Of a stretch of DNA of 43,537 bases, positions 15,967 through 25,520 are shown piece by piece. Origin of the DNA: JBBRYB01 sp038238115 (GTDB lineage: Bacteria; Actinomycetota; Actinomycetes; Propionibacteriales; Nocardioidaceae); NCBI GenBank assembly GCA_038238115.1, contig JBBRYB010000029.1, forward strand, positions 1-43,537, written 5' to 3'. The notes under the pieces were generated by a model. The model saw only the letters and a program-made list of their open reading frames with translations. It had not been told where the DNA came from and ran no database searches. The position numbers and the translations under genes are program-made. Within the stretch, counting starts at the first letter, position 1, and each line of letters opens with the position of its first letter.

Positions 15967-18646
15967 CCTCGGAGACCTCGGTGAGTTGTTCGGGGACGGC
16001 GGCGGTCCCGTCGCTGCCTGCCAGACCGAGCTCGGCTACCCAACGACCGAACGGGTACCACGCGTCGACCTGGGTGTGCTTGCCGTAGTGGTGCTCCACC
16101 AGCATGGGACGCAGTTCGCGTCTCCACAGGCGGTCGAGAGCGGCGGGCGTGCCCAGTCCGCGTCGCATGAAGTACGACGGCCCGAAGGCGAGAGCTGGGT
16201 CGAGACCGTGCTGAGCCATCTTGGCGTTGAGTCGGTCTCGCAAATCCGCCAGATTGTCTGGCTCCCCCTTGGCCTGGCACCAGCGACGCAGCATCCCGGC
16301 CAGGGCCGGCTCTCCGGAGTCCATGGACAGGAAGACGAACCGGCGCCTCATCGCCGCGTCCAGGAGCGCGATGGAGCGGTCCGCGGTGTTCATCGTGCCG
16401 ATGATGAAGAGATTCTCCGGCAGCGTGAACCGCTCTCCGTCGCTGTAAAGCAGCTCGATCTCCCGGTCGCGGTACTCCAACAGGAAATACAGCTCGCCGA
16501 AGACCTTGGCGATGTTGGCCCGGTTGATCTCGTCGATCACCAAGACGAACGGCTTGCCCGGGGCCTCCCGTGCTTCGTCGGCCAGCCGCTTGAGTGGTCC
16601 CGGCTTGACGGTGAGCGCCGCTCCTCCGGCGTCGCTTGTAGCAACTGGGCGGAATCCCTCCACGAAGTCCTCGTAGGAGTACGTCGGGTGGAACTGCACG
16701 AGGGCCCACTGCGCCTCCGGTAGGCCGCAGGCCTCGAGGAGTCGCTGCACCAGGAACGTCTTGCCCGTCCCCGGCGGTCCTTCGAGCACCACCTGCCTGC
16801 GCTCGTTCAGGCTGATCAACAGCTCGTCGAGCCAGCTCGCGTCGGCATGGTGCAGTCTGTCGGCCAGCGCCACCGTGTCGCACTCCAGGATCGCTGGTCC
16901 CTCCGGCGTCGTCCTTTCCCCGCCGTCAGAAACAGCAACAGGCTGCTCGTCAAGATCCTCCGGCTCTGGGGCGGGCACCAGGCTGTCGTCGACCTCGGTG
17001 AGGTCGGACAGTGCGCTGGCCAGGTCGGTGAGCTCCAGGACGTCCTCGCCCTTGAACCGCAGCCTGCTGCGAATCGTCCCGGGCAGCTGCTTCACCTCGG
17101 GAGCGGCATGGAGGTACCACGCCACCCGTCGCGTGAGCAGCGAGATCCCGCCGATGGACTGTAGCTGGGCCGGGGCGTCCTCCAGCCTGCCGAGCCGCAG
17201 GGTCTCGCCGTCTACCGTGACCACCAGGTCCCCCGGCTGCATGCCGAGCACGAACGACAGCACGTCGCGCTTCTTCACCTCGCGCTTGACGACCGGCAGC
17301 TGGCCGTAGTGCTGCTCGACCAGGGCGGACAGCGCCACCTGGTCGATCGCTGTGGCAAGGTGCGTGAGCTGTCCGACGGTGATGCTGGCGTAGCCCTGCT
17401 TGACCCACCCCGGCACCCGGTTCTGCTGGTCCACTTCTCCGCGCACGAGCCAGGCGCGGGCGCCGCCCTCGGGGGCGTCGCTCCACCGCTGCAGCAGCGG
17501 GGCGACGTCGTACTGCACCGCCTGCCTGGCGTTCTCGGCCTGCAGCCGCAGCGTGATGGTCCGGAGGTCGCGCTCGGTGTCGCCGACCAGGTCGTCGGAG
17601 TCGCCGGCCAGCTTCTCGACGATCCGCGCCCGGTCGGTCGCCGAGAGGACGGTGGTGAACGACGTGGGATGGACGACCACGCAGAGAAGCGCGGCGACCC
17701 GGGGGTCGATGCTGGCCACGTTGCTCACCAGGTCGCGGAAGGCCAAGGGGTCGGTCCACGCCGTGCCGCGCACATCCTCCGGCTGCTCGAACCAGTGCAC
17801 GAGGATGCCCGCGAACGAGGTCAGCATTGCCATCGGCGTGGCGATGAGCGCCTGGCCGCCGTGCACGAACCCTTGCTCCAGATGCGCGGAGAGCTCCCAT
17901 GGCAGCCCAGGTGGATCGACCGGTGGGACGAGCGGATTGCGGACCCGGCTGCGCTTGGTGCTGCCCACCATGTCGCTGAACGGGCCGACAAGCAGGACCA
18001 GCGCCTCGGCCGCGAGGACTCGTGCAGACAGCGACTCGAGCCCCGGCAAGGTGGCCGGGATCTGCGTGGTACTGCCACCGAGATAGCGCGCCAGCTCGGC
18101 CGCGTTTTGCTGGGTCCACGCGTGGCCGTCGGCCCGGAACGCGGAGCCGCCGGTCCGCCATGCGTTGAGCACCGGGGCCGTGGCCAGACGCGAGTGCACC
18201 GCCCCGTTGCTCGTGTGCAGGACGTCGACCGCCGGGTCGGCGGGCGGGCTGGGGAGCGTCGCCTTCCGCAGGGTGTCCCACTCGCCGTATCTCCTATTGG
18301 CGATCTCAAAGAGCTCGAGCGGGTCGGCATGGTCGGCCAGGGCCTGACGCCCCTCGAGTGTCAGCCGGTAACCACCCTCGCTGGTGGCATGCAGCCAGCC
18401 GGTGTGTTCATAGGTCGTGGTGAGGTTCCAGCCGAGGTTGTTGAAGGCCCGCACGGCGCCGCTCTTGGTCAGGCTGGCGTCATACGGCGTGAGCGGCACT
18501 CGCTCGGCAGCCAACGACGAGATGTCGGCCACCGGGTCCACCTGCTCGCCGAGCACCTCCATCGCCGCGCGCAGTCGAAGCCGGCAGCGAGCGGCCCAGT
18601 CGGGATCCTGCTCGGGCTCGGCGTCGCCGAGTGGCTCGGTGGTCAT
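15944..18646 (-). CDS. mcrB: McrB-like AAA+ motor with wHTH and EVE/PUA-like domains
   Basis: 900 aa from the ATG at 18646, which overlaps the methyltransferase stop (ATGA). Order: a winged-helix-like region (about 50-105, SGAVRAFNNLGWNLTTTYEH and GYRLTLEGRQAL); a helical region; a likely EVE/PUA-type base-reading domain (about 396-500, ARAWLVRGEVDQQNRVPGW, GYASITV, MQPGDLVVTVDGETLRLG); and the McrB AAA+ domain with Walker A GPPGTGKT (623-630), Walker B VLVIDEIN (701-708) and the GTPase signature MNTADRS (752-758). McrB hexamers use GTP to translocate DNA toward McrC. E. coli McrB is about half this length and reads bases with another N-terminal domain. A longer upstream frame exists but lacks family sequence. 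Confidence 0.88.
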   Translation of the reverse strand: MTTEPLGDAEPEQDPDWAARCRLRLRAAMEVLGEQVDPVADISSLAAERVPLTPYDASLTKSGAVRAFNNLGWNLTTTYEHTGWLHATSEGGYRLTLEGRQALADHADPLELFEIANRRYGEWDTLRKATLPSPPADPAVDVLHTSNGAVHSRLATAPVLNAWRTGGSAFRADGHAWTQQNAAELARYLGGSTTQIPATLPGLESLSARVLAAEALVLLVGPFSDMVGSTKRSRVRNPLVPPVDPPGLPWELSAHLEQGFVHGGQALIATPMAMLTSFAGILVHWFEQPEDVRGTAWTDPLAFRDLVSNVASIDPRVAALLCVVVHPTSFTTVLSATDRARIVEKLAGDSDDLVGDTERDLRTITLRLQAENARQAVQYDVAPLLQRWSDAPEGGARAWLVRGEVDQQNRVPGWVKQGYASITVGQLTHLATAIDQVALSALVEQHYGQLPVVKREVKKRDVLSFVLGMQPGDLVVTVDGETLRLGRLEDAPAQLQSIGGISLLTRRVAWYLHAAPEVKQLPGTIRSRLRFKGEDVLELTDLASALSDLTEVDDSLVPAPEPEDLDEQPVAVSDGGERTTPEGPAILECDTVALADRLHHADASWLDELLISLNERRQVVLEGPPGTGKTFLVQRLLEACGLPEAQWALVQFHPTYSYEDFVEGFRPVATSDAGGAALTVKPGPLKRLADEAREAPGKPFVLVIDEINRANIAKVFGELYFLLEYRDREIELLYSDGERFTLPENLFIIGTMNTADRSIALLDAAMRRRFVFLSMDSGEPALAGMLRRWCQAKGEPDNLADLRDRLNAKMAQHGLDPALAFGPSYFMRRGLGTPAALDRLWRRELRPMLVEHHYGKHTQVDAWYPFGRWVAELGLAGSDGTAAVPEQLTEVSEDADGRAG

Positions 18647-21600
18647 GAGGCACGCTCCGGGTGTCGTGGACCCTGGCCGGGTGGTGGGTCGAGTGGACTG
18701 ACGAACGGCACGCCGGTCTCGGCGGCAGTGGCCATCGCGTCGTAGGCCCCGAGCACCAGCCGCTTGGTGCGGAACTCGCCGTGGTCGCGCTCGTCGTATC
18801 GGCGCACGACGGGGAACGAGTCGAGCACGTGTTCGGCATCCGGGCGGTCGACGCCATAGAGGTGCAGCATCGCGGCGTCCAGTTCGGCAGTCAGCTGCCC
18901 GCGGCGCTCCGGTAGCCAGCGGAACGGCGCTCCTACCTGAGTGCCCTCTGGCACGGCTTCCGCGGCGTAACCGGCCATGCGGTGGGTGGTGAACGTCAGC
19001 TCCAGCACCCGCGCCCGGACGAAGGTCTCGAGTGGAGCACCCAACCACGGCGTTACTTCGTCGAACGTCGACGGGCTCGGTGCTACCAGCTGCTTGGTGA
19101 TGAAGTACTTCATGCCGGTGCCACTGATCTTCTGACGGGCGATGTAGTCGAAGACGAATGAGGACCACACGGCCTGCAGCAGTGGCGCACTTCGCGGGTC
19201 GCTCGGGAAGGCCAGCAAGAACTTGTCTCCGACTGCCGAGAGGGGCAGCGCACTGGGTACGAAAGTCCGCCATTTCTCCTGTCCGGTGATGTCGCGCCAG
19301 CCCAGCAGCCAGGGGCGATCCCAATGTTCGGGAAGGGCGTCAAGCACTGCATCCTCCGCGACCCAGTAACGGGCTAGCGCCTCCTGGTTTGGATCGTCAT
19401 GTTGGCCCGTCGTCAGCCGCGGCAGCGTTTGCATGCGCAGTTGCGCCTCGGTTGCCCCTGCGTATGTCGAGGCACGATGGTCCCAGTGACTCAACAGTTT
19501 TCCCTCATAGAGGGGCATCCAGAGCTCTTCCCCCTTTGCCCACGCCCAGCCGTCGAAATGGGCGTCCTCGGCGGCGAAGTCCTCGCTGGTGCGGAACAAG
19601 CTGCTGTCGTTGGCCATGTCAAACAGACGGGAGAAGGTGAGACCCCATGGGTTTTGACCGCCATCCCGGACCAATATCGGGTGCCGGTGGTAGCAGGCCA
19701 AGGTAATGTCGGCGTCGCGCCGCGAGCGGAAGATCGGGAGCGTGCCGGTGTTGGGGTTGAGCAGCAGCACCTCATCGGCGAGCAACTCGAACCTGCGAGC
19801 TGGCACCTCCTCGACGTGCCGCACCAAGAATGCGAGCCGCAAGTCCTTGACCGGTTCGCCGCCGGTCATCACAGAAACCGCGAACCGGAACGCGTGATGG
19901 ACACCTGCAAAGATCTTGGCCTCGTTCTCGAAGTCGTAGAACGCCGCTAAGCGTGCCGAGGCCAGGGAATCGGCGAAGAAGGCCGCCGTGGTGGCATCGG
20001 TTGCCAATCCCGTGGGGGTAATGACGCCGCTGCGGCCTGTCACAGCGAGAGCGGCGCGGAAGTGCTCGGCGAACACCTGGTAGGTGTTGACATCACCCAC
20101 GCCGGTCAGCGGGTAGCGCCCGCTTGCCCTGAGAAGGTGACTGTCTGCCTCCGAGCGGCGCTTCGCGTCCTGGAACTCTTCGAACAGATGATGGCGATCA
20201 CCGCCTTCAAGTACCGCGATAAGTCTCTTGCGAGCTGCCGCGTTCCTAGCGTTAGCGATCTCCGGCGCGCGCGTAGCGAAGAACTCTCGCTCTTGGAGCT
20301 TCACGCGCTCCCACGGCGGGTTGCCGAGAACGGCGTCGAATCCACCGACCCAGCCGTAGGCGCCATCGTTGGGGCCGTCGTCGGGAGTGCGGAACACCTC
20401 CGGGAACTCGAGATGCCAGTGGAAGAGCTTGTGCCGCTGCGCGACGGCGCGGACGGCGTCCACGACGTCAAAGGGCGCCGTGCCGTCAGCAACCTGCTCT
20501 AGGACCCGGTCGGTGATCGGCACGTCGCCCGAACCCTTGGGGCCCAGGAAGGCCGCGCACCAGGCGTCGGCGACCAGTTGATTGCGCACGGTGCCGGGAT
20601 CGTCGCGGAGGGCAGCGTATCTCTGCGCGGCCCAGGCGATGTCGTCCACCGTCTCGGTCGAGGTGAGTCGGTCCGCGACCTCGCCGACAAACCGGCGGGT
20701 GGCGGTGGTGTCGAGGATGATGCCGACGTCGCCAAAGAGGTCGCCTTGACCACGATTGTTGAGATCGGCGGTGTTGGATCTCTTCCATGCCGCGACCGTG
20801 GCCTTGTCGTCGCCCGTCAGCGAGGCGAATGCGACGTTTGGGATGCCATTCTTCAGCAGCGCCGGGGTGGTGCCGAGCAAGGCGTTTCCGACCTTGATGT
20901 GGTGGTCGAGGAACGACAGCGGCTTACCCGGCGTCATGGCGGTCAGCCACAAGCTGACCTTGGCCAGGTCGGCGGCCATCGGGTTGACGTCGACGCCGTA
21001 CAGGCAGCGGGCGACCACGTCGTGCAGGGCGTCGCTGAAGTGCGTCGGCGTTGGATCGAGCTCGCCGGTGCGGGCGGTGGCGAGCCGCATCGCAATCCGT
21101 CGGGCCGCAGCGACGAGGAAGTGCGCCGAGCCGACCGCGGGGTCGCAGACCTTGAGGTCGAGGAGAGCGGCGGCGCGCTCCTCGGGGGTGCTGGTTCGCT
21201 TCTCGACGCCATCGAGGACCGGGTCTAGAGCCGTGTCGAGGACGAGCTCGACCAGCTCGCTGGGGGTGTAGTAGCTGCCCGAGGTCTTGCGGTCGTTTCC
21301 GGCCAGAACCTCGAGTGAGAACGCATGGCTGATCGGGTCGTAGCGCGGCACGAGCTCGAGCAGTGACTCGTAGACCGAGCCGAGCTCCTCGGCGCCGAGC
21401 TGTGCGAAGTCGACGCGGCGGCGCGGTTGGCCCTTGGGCTGGACGACGGAGAGGGACCGTATAGCGGCGAGCAAGGCGGTGTTGGGCAGCCGGCTGCCGG
21501 CTAGGACGTCGGACTCGGTCGCCGTGAACAGGCCGCCCAGGCCGGGCAAGCCGAGTCGGGGCTCGCCCTCGCTTGAGCCGAGAGCGCCGAGGACCAGCTC

Positions 21601-22647
21601 GACTCCTTGCCAGAGGTCGTCATGGTTGCTGCCGTGGCGGGTGAGCGCGAGGTCGCGGAGGCGGCGGGAGGAGAAGTAGGCGACGTAACGGAGCCGTGCC
21701 TCCGGTCCGACGCCCTCGGCCAGCAGCGCGTTGCGCTCCTCGGCGACCGACCAGAAAAGCAGGCGGTAGACGGTGCGGAGCAGTGCGGCGTGGACGTCGG
21801 CTGGGCGGACCTCGCCCCGCTCGATGCGCCCGCGCAGTCCGGCGTTCGCGGGGTGCTGGAGGAAGCCCGTGCCGAGAGTCTCAAGGGCGATCTCTACGCC
21901 GTCGCGGAGCAAGTTGAGGGCCCGGACGCCTTGGCTGACGGCGGTGGTGCGCCAGCGCTCGAGCCAACACCCGGTGGGGGGTTCACCGTCGGCTACTTCC
22001 ACCCGCGACTGGTGACAGAGCAGGTAAAGGAGCACGAACTCGGAGTAGAGGTCGCCGTCGAACATCGCCTCCAGGTCGAACTCGACGTAGGAGAAGCCGG
22101 TCAGCGTGGTCGAGTCGCGCAGCAGCCGCAGCAGTCGGCCGTTGGACAGGACCGCCCAGAGGTACTCGTCGGTGCGGTTCAACAGCTCCTGCACCATCGC
22201 GTGCGGGGCGCGCGCGGCACCGGCCACACCGTCGGACCTGGTGTCGAGCGGGACTCCCCAGCCGAGCAGGTGGACCGGAGTGTGACCCGAGCGGTGGCTG
22301 ACCGGGTAGTGCTTGTCCCCCGCGGCGATGCCGCCGGAAGGGGTGCTGGGGACCCGGCCGTAGCCGAGCTGGTCGAGCAGGAGCCCGAGCCAGCGTTCGC
22401 GGGTCAGCCCGACCGCCGGATCACCTTCGCGCAGCACGTCCAGGTCCTCGCGAAAGCGACGGTAGGCGCTCTGCAGGTAGGCCCAGACTCGGGCCGCGGC
22501 CTCCCGCGGGCTCTCCGAGCCCAGGTGGTAGTCGGCGCCTTTCAGCCCATCGAGAGTGCCGGCGGTGACTGCGGCCATGATGTCGGCCGGGAGCAGTCCT
22601 CCGGCGACCCGCACCGTAGTGAGTCCGCCGGTGGTCCCGGTGCTCAT
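18643..22647 (-). CDS. N6-adenine DNA methyltransferase, DrmMI/type IIG-like
   Basis: A 1334-aa protein whose ATG overlaps the stop of the SNF2 gene (ATGA). N-terminal 450 residues: an alpha/beta and helical region with EYLWAVLSNGRLLRLLRDST and VYRLLFWSVAEERN, as in the large methylases of DISARM and type IIG systems. Methyltransferase domain: motif X-like SGSYYTPSELVELVL (about 456-470), SAM-binding motif I VCDPAVGSAHFLV (about 500-512) and motif IV NPPW (776-779), indicating amino-methylation of adenine. The C-terminal 500 residues probably recognise the target sequence. In DISARM-like systems the methylase marks host DNA as self. I see no certain nuclease motif in it. Confidence 0.85.
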   Translation of the reverse strand: MSTGTTGGLTTVRVAGGLLPADIMAAVTAGTLDGLKGADYHLGSESPREAAARVWAYLQSAYRRFREDLDVLREGDPAVGLTRERWLGLLLDQLGYGRVPSTPSGGIAAGDKHYPVSHRSGHTPVHLLGWGVPLDTRSDGVAGAARAPHAMVQELLNRTDEYLWAVLSNGRLLRLLRDSTTLTGFSYVEFDLEAMFDGDLYSEFVLLYLLCHQSRVEVADGEPPTGCWLERWRTTAVSQGVRALNLLRDGVEIALETLGTGFLQHPANAGLRGRIERGEVRPADVHAALLRTVYRLLFWSVAEERNALLAEGVGPEARLRYVAYFSSRRLRDLALTRHGSNHDDLWQGVELVLGALGSSEGEPRLGLPGLGGLFTATESDVLAGSRLPNTALLAAIRSLSVVQPKGQPRRRVDFAQLGAEELGSVYESLLELVPRYDPISHAFSLEVLAGNDRKTSGSYYTPSELVELVLDTALDPVLDGVEKRTSTPEERAAALLDLKVCDPAVGSAHFLVAAARRIAMRLATARTGELDPTPTHFSDALHDVVARCLYGVDVNPMAADLAKVSLWLTAMTPGKPLSFLDHHIKVGNALLGTTPALLKNGIPNVAFASLTGDDKATVAAWKRSNTADLNNRGQGDLFGDVGIILDTTATRRFVGEVADRLTSTETVDDIAWAAQRYAALRDDPGTVRNQLVADAWCAAFLGPKGSGDVPITDRVLEQVADGTAPFDVVDAVRAVAQRHKLFHWHLEFPEVFRTPDDGPNDGAYGWVGGFDAVLGNPPWERVKLQEREFFATRAPEIANARNAAARKRLIAVLEGGDRHHLFEEFQDAKRRSEADSHLLRASGRYPLTGVGDVNTYQVFAEHFRAALAVTGRSGVITPTGLATDATTAAFFADSLASARLAAFYDFENEAKIFAGVHHAFRFAVSVMTGGEPVKDLRLAFLVRHVEEVPARRFELLADEVLLLNPNTGTLPIFRSRRDADITLACYHRHPILVRDGGQNPWGLTFSRLFDMANDSSLFRTSEDFAAEDAHFDGWAWAKGEELWMPLYEGKLLSHWDHRASTYAGATEAQLRMQTLPRLTTGQHDDPNQEALARYWVAEDAVLDALPEHWDRPWLLGWRDITGQEKWRTFVPSALPLSAVGDKFLLAFPSDPRSAPLLQAVWSSFVFDYIARQKISGTGMKYFITKQLVAPSPSTFDEVTPWLGAPLETFVRARVLELTFTTHRMAGYAAEAVPEGTQVGAPFRWLPERRGQLTAELDAAMLHLYGVDRPDAEHVLDSFPVVRRYDERDHGEFRTKRLVLGAYDAMATAAETGVPFVSPLDPPPGQGPRHPERAS

Positions 22648-25520
22648 CGAACACCGCCCGCGAGAGGCATCAGGAGCTGGACGCTGAGCACGTCAGCTGG
22701 GTGCTGAGCTGTGACGGTCAGGCCGCGGCGCGAGCTCTGGGCCTCGCGGCCGGCACCGGCGCGGGCTCGGAGGTGCGCGGCGAGCAGTCGCTCGGCTCGG
22801 GCGTCGGCGACTGCGTCCAGCTGAGGCGTCAAGTGGTCGAGCTCGGCGAGGATGCCTTCCATCCAGCCGTGCGCGATCGCCTCCGGCACGTTGTCGACCG
22901 GGCGTGCAGTTAGAAGCTCCTCGGCCCGGTCGTCCGGCAGCCAGACGGCGTCGGTGGGCGGACCTTCGAAGGCAAGCACGCAAGCGTCCTCGGCGACCCG
23001 CTGGCGCGTCCCGGACGGCGTGGGCAGGGTGAGGTGGAACCGCAGCCGCACCAATAACACGGTGGTGCGGGTGGCCACTGCGTCGGTGCGCATCACACCG
23101 GCACGGCGTGCTGGTCGTTCGGCGGCCGGGACGGTCGGGTCGAGTGCGCTTTCTAGGACGTAGCGCGCCAGCGCCTGGACCGCGGGGTCGGTGCGGGCGA
23201 CGACGGCGTGGCCGCGTTCAGCTGGTGGATCTTCGTGGAAGGGCAGCGGGTCGTGTAATCCGGTGGGCAGCCCGGTCCTGGCTCCGAGCGGGAGTGTGGC
23301 GGTCACGGCGGTGAACCCGTCCCCGGAGGTCGTGACCGTCGACCCGAGGGCGCCGAAGGTCGCGTGCAGGAAGGCGCGGAGGTCGCCGTGGGAGCCGAGC
23401 GCGGCGCGTACCTCGTCGACCTCGGCGGCGACCTCCTCGGGCCTGATGGTGTTTTGGGCGTAGCGAGCCCGGGACGCCTTCTCCTTCTCGGCCGCAGAGG
23501 CCCAGGCCTGCTCAAGCTCTCGGGAGCGGGTGTCTAGGTCGAGGTCGAGCAGCAGTTGGTCACGAGTGTTTTCGCCGCGCAGCAGCAGCCCCTCGGCGAG
23601 GGCGTCGATGAGGCCCTGGCCATCGCCGGGAACGGGTACGGCGACCCCGGTGGCCTTGGCGATGGCGCGGTGCCGGCGGATCAGGACGTCGAGAACGATG
23701 CCGTCGATGCCGTTGTCCTCGCCGTAGATCGTGACCGCGCGCACCACGTCGCGGCGTTGGAGGAATCGGTCGACTCGGCCCTCGCGTTGCTCGTGGCGGG
23801 TGGGGTTCCAGCAGAGGTCGTAGTGGACGACCGCGGAGAAGCCTTCCTGGAGGTTGACCCCCTCCGAGAGGCAGTCGGTGGCCACGAGCACGTGGTCGCC
23901 TTCGGTGGCAGTCAGATCCGCGACCCGGCGTTCGCGTTCGGCCGGCGGGAGCTCGCCGGTGACGCTGATGACCGTCGCCTTCCTGCCCAGGGCGCTCGCG
24001 AGGTGGTCTGCGACGTAGTGCGCGGTGTCGATGAACCGGCAGAAGACAATCGGCTGGTCGCCGCCCTTGAGCAGTGCTTTGACCTGCTTCACCAGCTCGG
24101 TGAGCTTGCGGTCCTGGTCGGGGCCGTCGAGCTCGGCGGCTCGTCGGGCGAAGTCCAGCAGGCGACGTCGGTCGGCGGTCGCTATCGAGGTCTCGCCCTC
24201 GTCGGCGATGGCGCCCGAGGTGGTGTCGATGCCTTCGAGCGCCTCGTCGTCGCCGGCGTCGAGCACCGCGGCGCGGCCGACGGCGTCGGCCTCCTGGGCG
24301 GTGCCGGCGTCGATGTTGGCGGCGCGGGTGCGCAGGGTGGCCTCGGCGGCGCGGGGGCTGGAGGCGAGGGCACGTAGCAGCGCCAGCACGGACCACCAGC
24401 GGACCCGGCTCTTGGCATCGCCGTCGCCGCGGAGTACCTGCTCGCGGGCGTAGGCGAGCACGTCGTCGAACAGGTCGCGGTAGGCCGGGGCGAGTGCATA
24501 GGGCACGTCCAGCGTGAGCCGGTCGTTGGGAAACGGTGTGTCCTCGTCGAGGTACCTGCGGATGTCGCCGCGCCGCCGCTGGATGAAGTGTCGGGCCAGC
24601 AGCTGACGGCCCGTCTCGGTGCTGAGGTCGGCGGTCAGAAGCTCCGGGTTGCACAACCCGACCAGATTGGTGAATGCCTCGTCGTCACCGGAGTGCGGCG
24701 TGGCGGTGGCGAGGACGAGGTGGCGCTCGGGGTCGGCGGCCAAGTCGCGCAGGAGCTCGTAGCGCTGGTGCCGAGAGCGCTGGCCCTGACCGGAACCAGC
24801 GACGCAGTTGTGCGCCTCGTCGACGATCACCAGCTCGGGGCAGCGCTGTAGGAAGTCGTGGCGGCGCCGGTCGGACTTGATGAAGTCGGTGGAGACGATG
24901 ACGTGGGGATAGCGGTCGAAGAGCGACTCGTTCATCATCAGGTCGCGCTCGAGACCCTTGACCGTGCCGGTCAGCACCAACGCGGCGTCGATGCCGAACT
25001 TCGCTGACAGCTCGCGCTGCCACTGCTCGGCCAGGGCCGGCGAGCAGAGCACCGCCATGCGGCGCACGGTTCCTTGAGCCAAGAGCTCGGCGGCGATCAG
25101 TCCGGCCTCGATGGTCTTGCCGATCCCGACGTCGTCGGCGATGAGCAGGCGGACGACGTCTTGGCGGAGCGCGAGGAGGAGCGGGACGTATTGGTAGCTG
25201 CGCGGGCTCACCGAGATGCCGGCGAGCGAGCGGAACGGGCCGGCGCTCGCGGCGAAGCCGACGCGCAAGGCGGTCCGTAGCAGCGCGGCTGACGTGCTGT
25301 CGCCGAGATCGGAGGCAAGTGGCATGGGGAACTGCGCGAGCTCGACGCCCTCGTCGGGGAAGACACCGACGACATCTGCACTGCCGCCGCCGAGCGGCTG
25401 TAGCAGAAGGAAGTCTGGTGTGGTGCCGGGCAGGACCACCCACTCCCGGCCACGGGTGCGGACCAGGCTGCCGATCGCCGCCTCGATGGGGGGGCCGGTC
25501 TCGGTACTCGTCGCGCTCAT
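22644..25520 (-). CDS. SNF2/RapA-type helicase, DrmD-like
   Basis: 958 aa from the ATG at 25520, overlapping the preceding stop (ATGA); the longer frame to 25556 adds unrelated residues. Superfamily 2 SNF2 motor: Walker A variant DDVGIGKT (129-136), motif Ia region VLCSPALAEQWQRELS, DEAH box VIVDEAHNC (234-237), motif III ATATPHSGDDEAF, motif V SEGVNLQEGF and motif VI HEQREGRVDRFLQR. It resembles HepA/RapA and DrmD of class 1 DISARM: an N-terminal beta domain, the motor, then a long helical C-terminus. Likely role: ATP-driven DNA translocation on invading DNA within the defence complex. No nuclease motif is apparent. Confidence 0.87.
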   Translation of the reverse strand: MSATSTETGPPIEAAIGSLVRTRGREWVVLPGTTPDFLLLQPLGGGSADVVGVFPDEGVELAQFPMPLASDLGDSTSAALLRTALRVGFAASAGPFRSLAGISVSPRSYQYVPLLLALRQDVVRLLIADDVGIGKTIEAGLIAAELLAQGTVRRMAVLCSPALAEQWQRELSAKFGIDAALVLTGTVKGLERDLMMNESLFDRYPHVIVSTDFIKSDRRRHDFLQRCPELVIVDEAHNCVAGSGQGQRSRHQRYELLRDLAADPERHLVLATATPHSGDDEAFTNLVGLCNPELLTADLSTETGRQLLARHFIQRRRGDIRRYLDEDTPFPNDRLTLDVPYALAPAYRDLFDDVLAYAREQVLRGDGDAKSRVRWWSVLALLRALASSPRAAEATLRTRAANIDAGTAQEADAVGRAAVLDAGDDEALEGIDTTSGAIADEGETSIATADRRRLLDFARRAAELDGPDQDRKLTELVKQVKALLKGGDQPIVFCRFIDTAHYVADHLASALGRKATVISVTGELPPAERERRVADLTATEGDHVLVATDCLSEGVNLQEGFSAVVHYDLCWNPTRHEQREGRVDRFLQRRDVVRAVTIYGEDNGIDGIVLDVLIRRHRAIAKATGVAVPVPGDGQGLIDALAEGLLLRGENTRDQLLLDLDLDTRSRELEQAWASAAEKEKASRARYAQNTIRPEEVAAEVDEVRAALGSHGDLRAFLHATFGALGSTVTTSGDGFTAVTATLPLGARTGLPTGLHDPLPFHEDPPAERGHAVVARTDPAVQALARYVLESALDPTVPAAERPARRAGVMRTDAVATRTTVLLVRLRFHLTLPTPSGTRQRVAEDACVLAFEGPPTDAVWLPDDRAEELLTARPVDNVPEAIAHGWMEGILAELDHLTPQLDAVADARAERLLAAHLRARAGAGREAQSSRRGLTVTAQHPADVLSVQLLMPLAGGVR

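Noticed and set aside
16950..18745. Long open frames of about 440-480 codons antisense or out of frame to mcrB
   Set aside because: Translations are Arg/Gly/Pro-rich, as expected for shadow frames in high-GC DNA, while the true frame has clear AAA+ motifs.
21607..24654. Large frames opposite the methyltransferase and SNF2 genes
   Set aside because: Compositional shadows of real genes; no motifs or ribosome sites.
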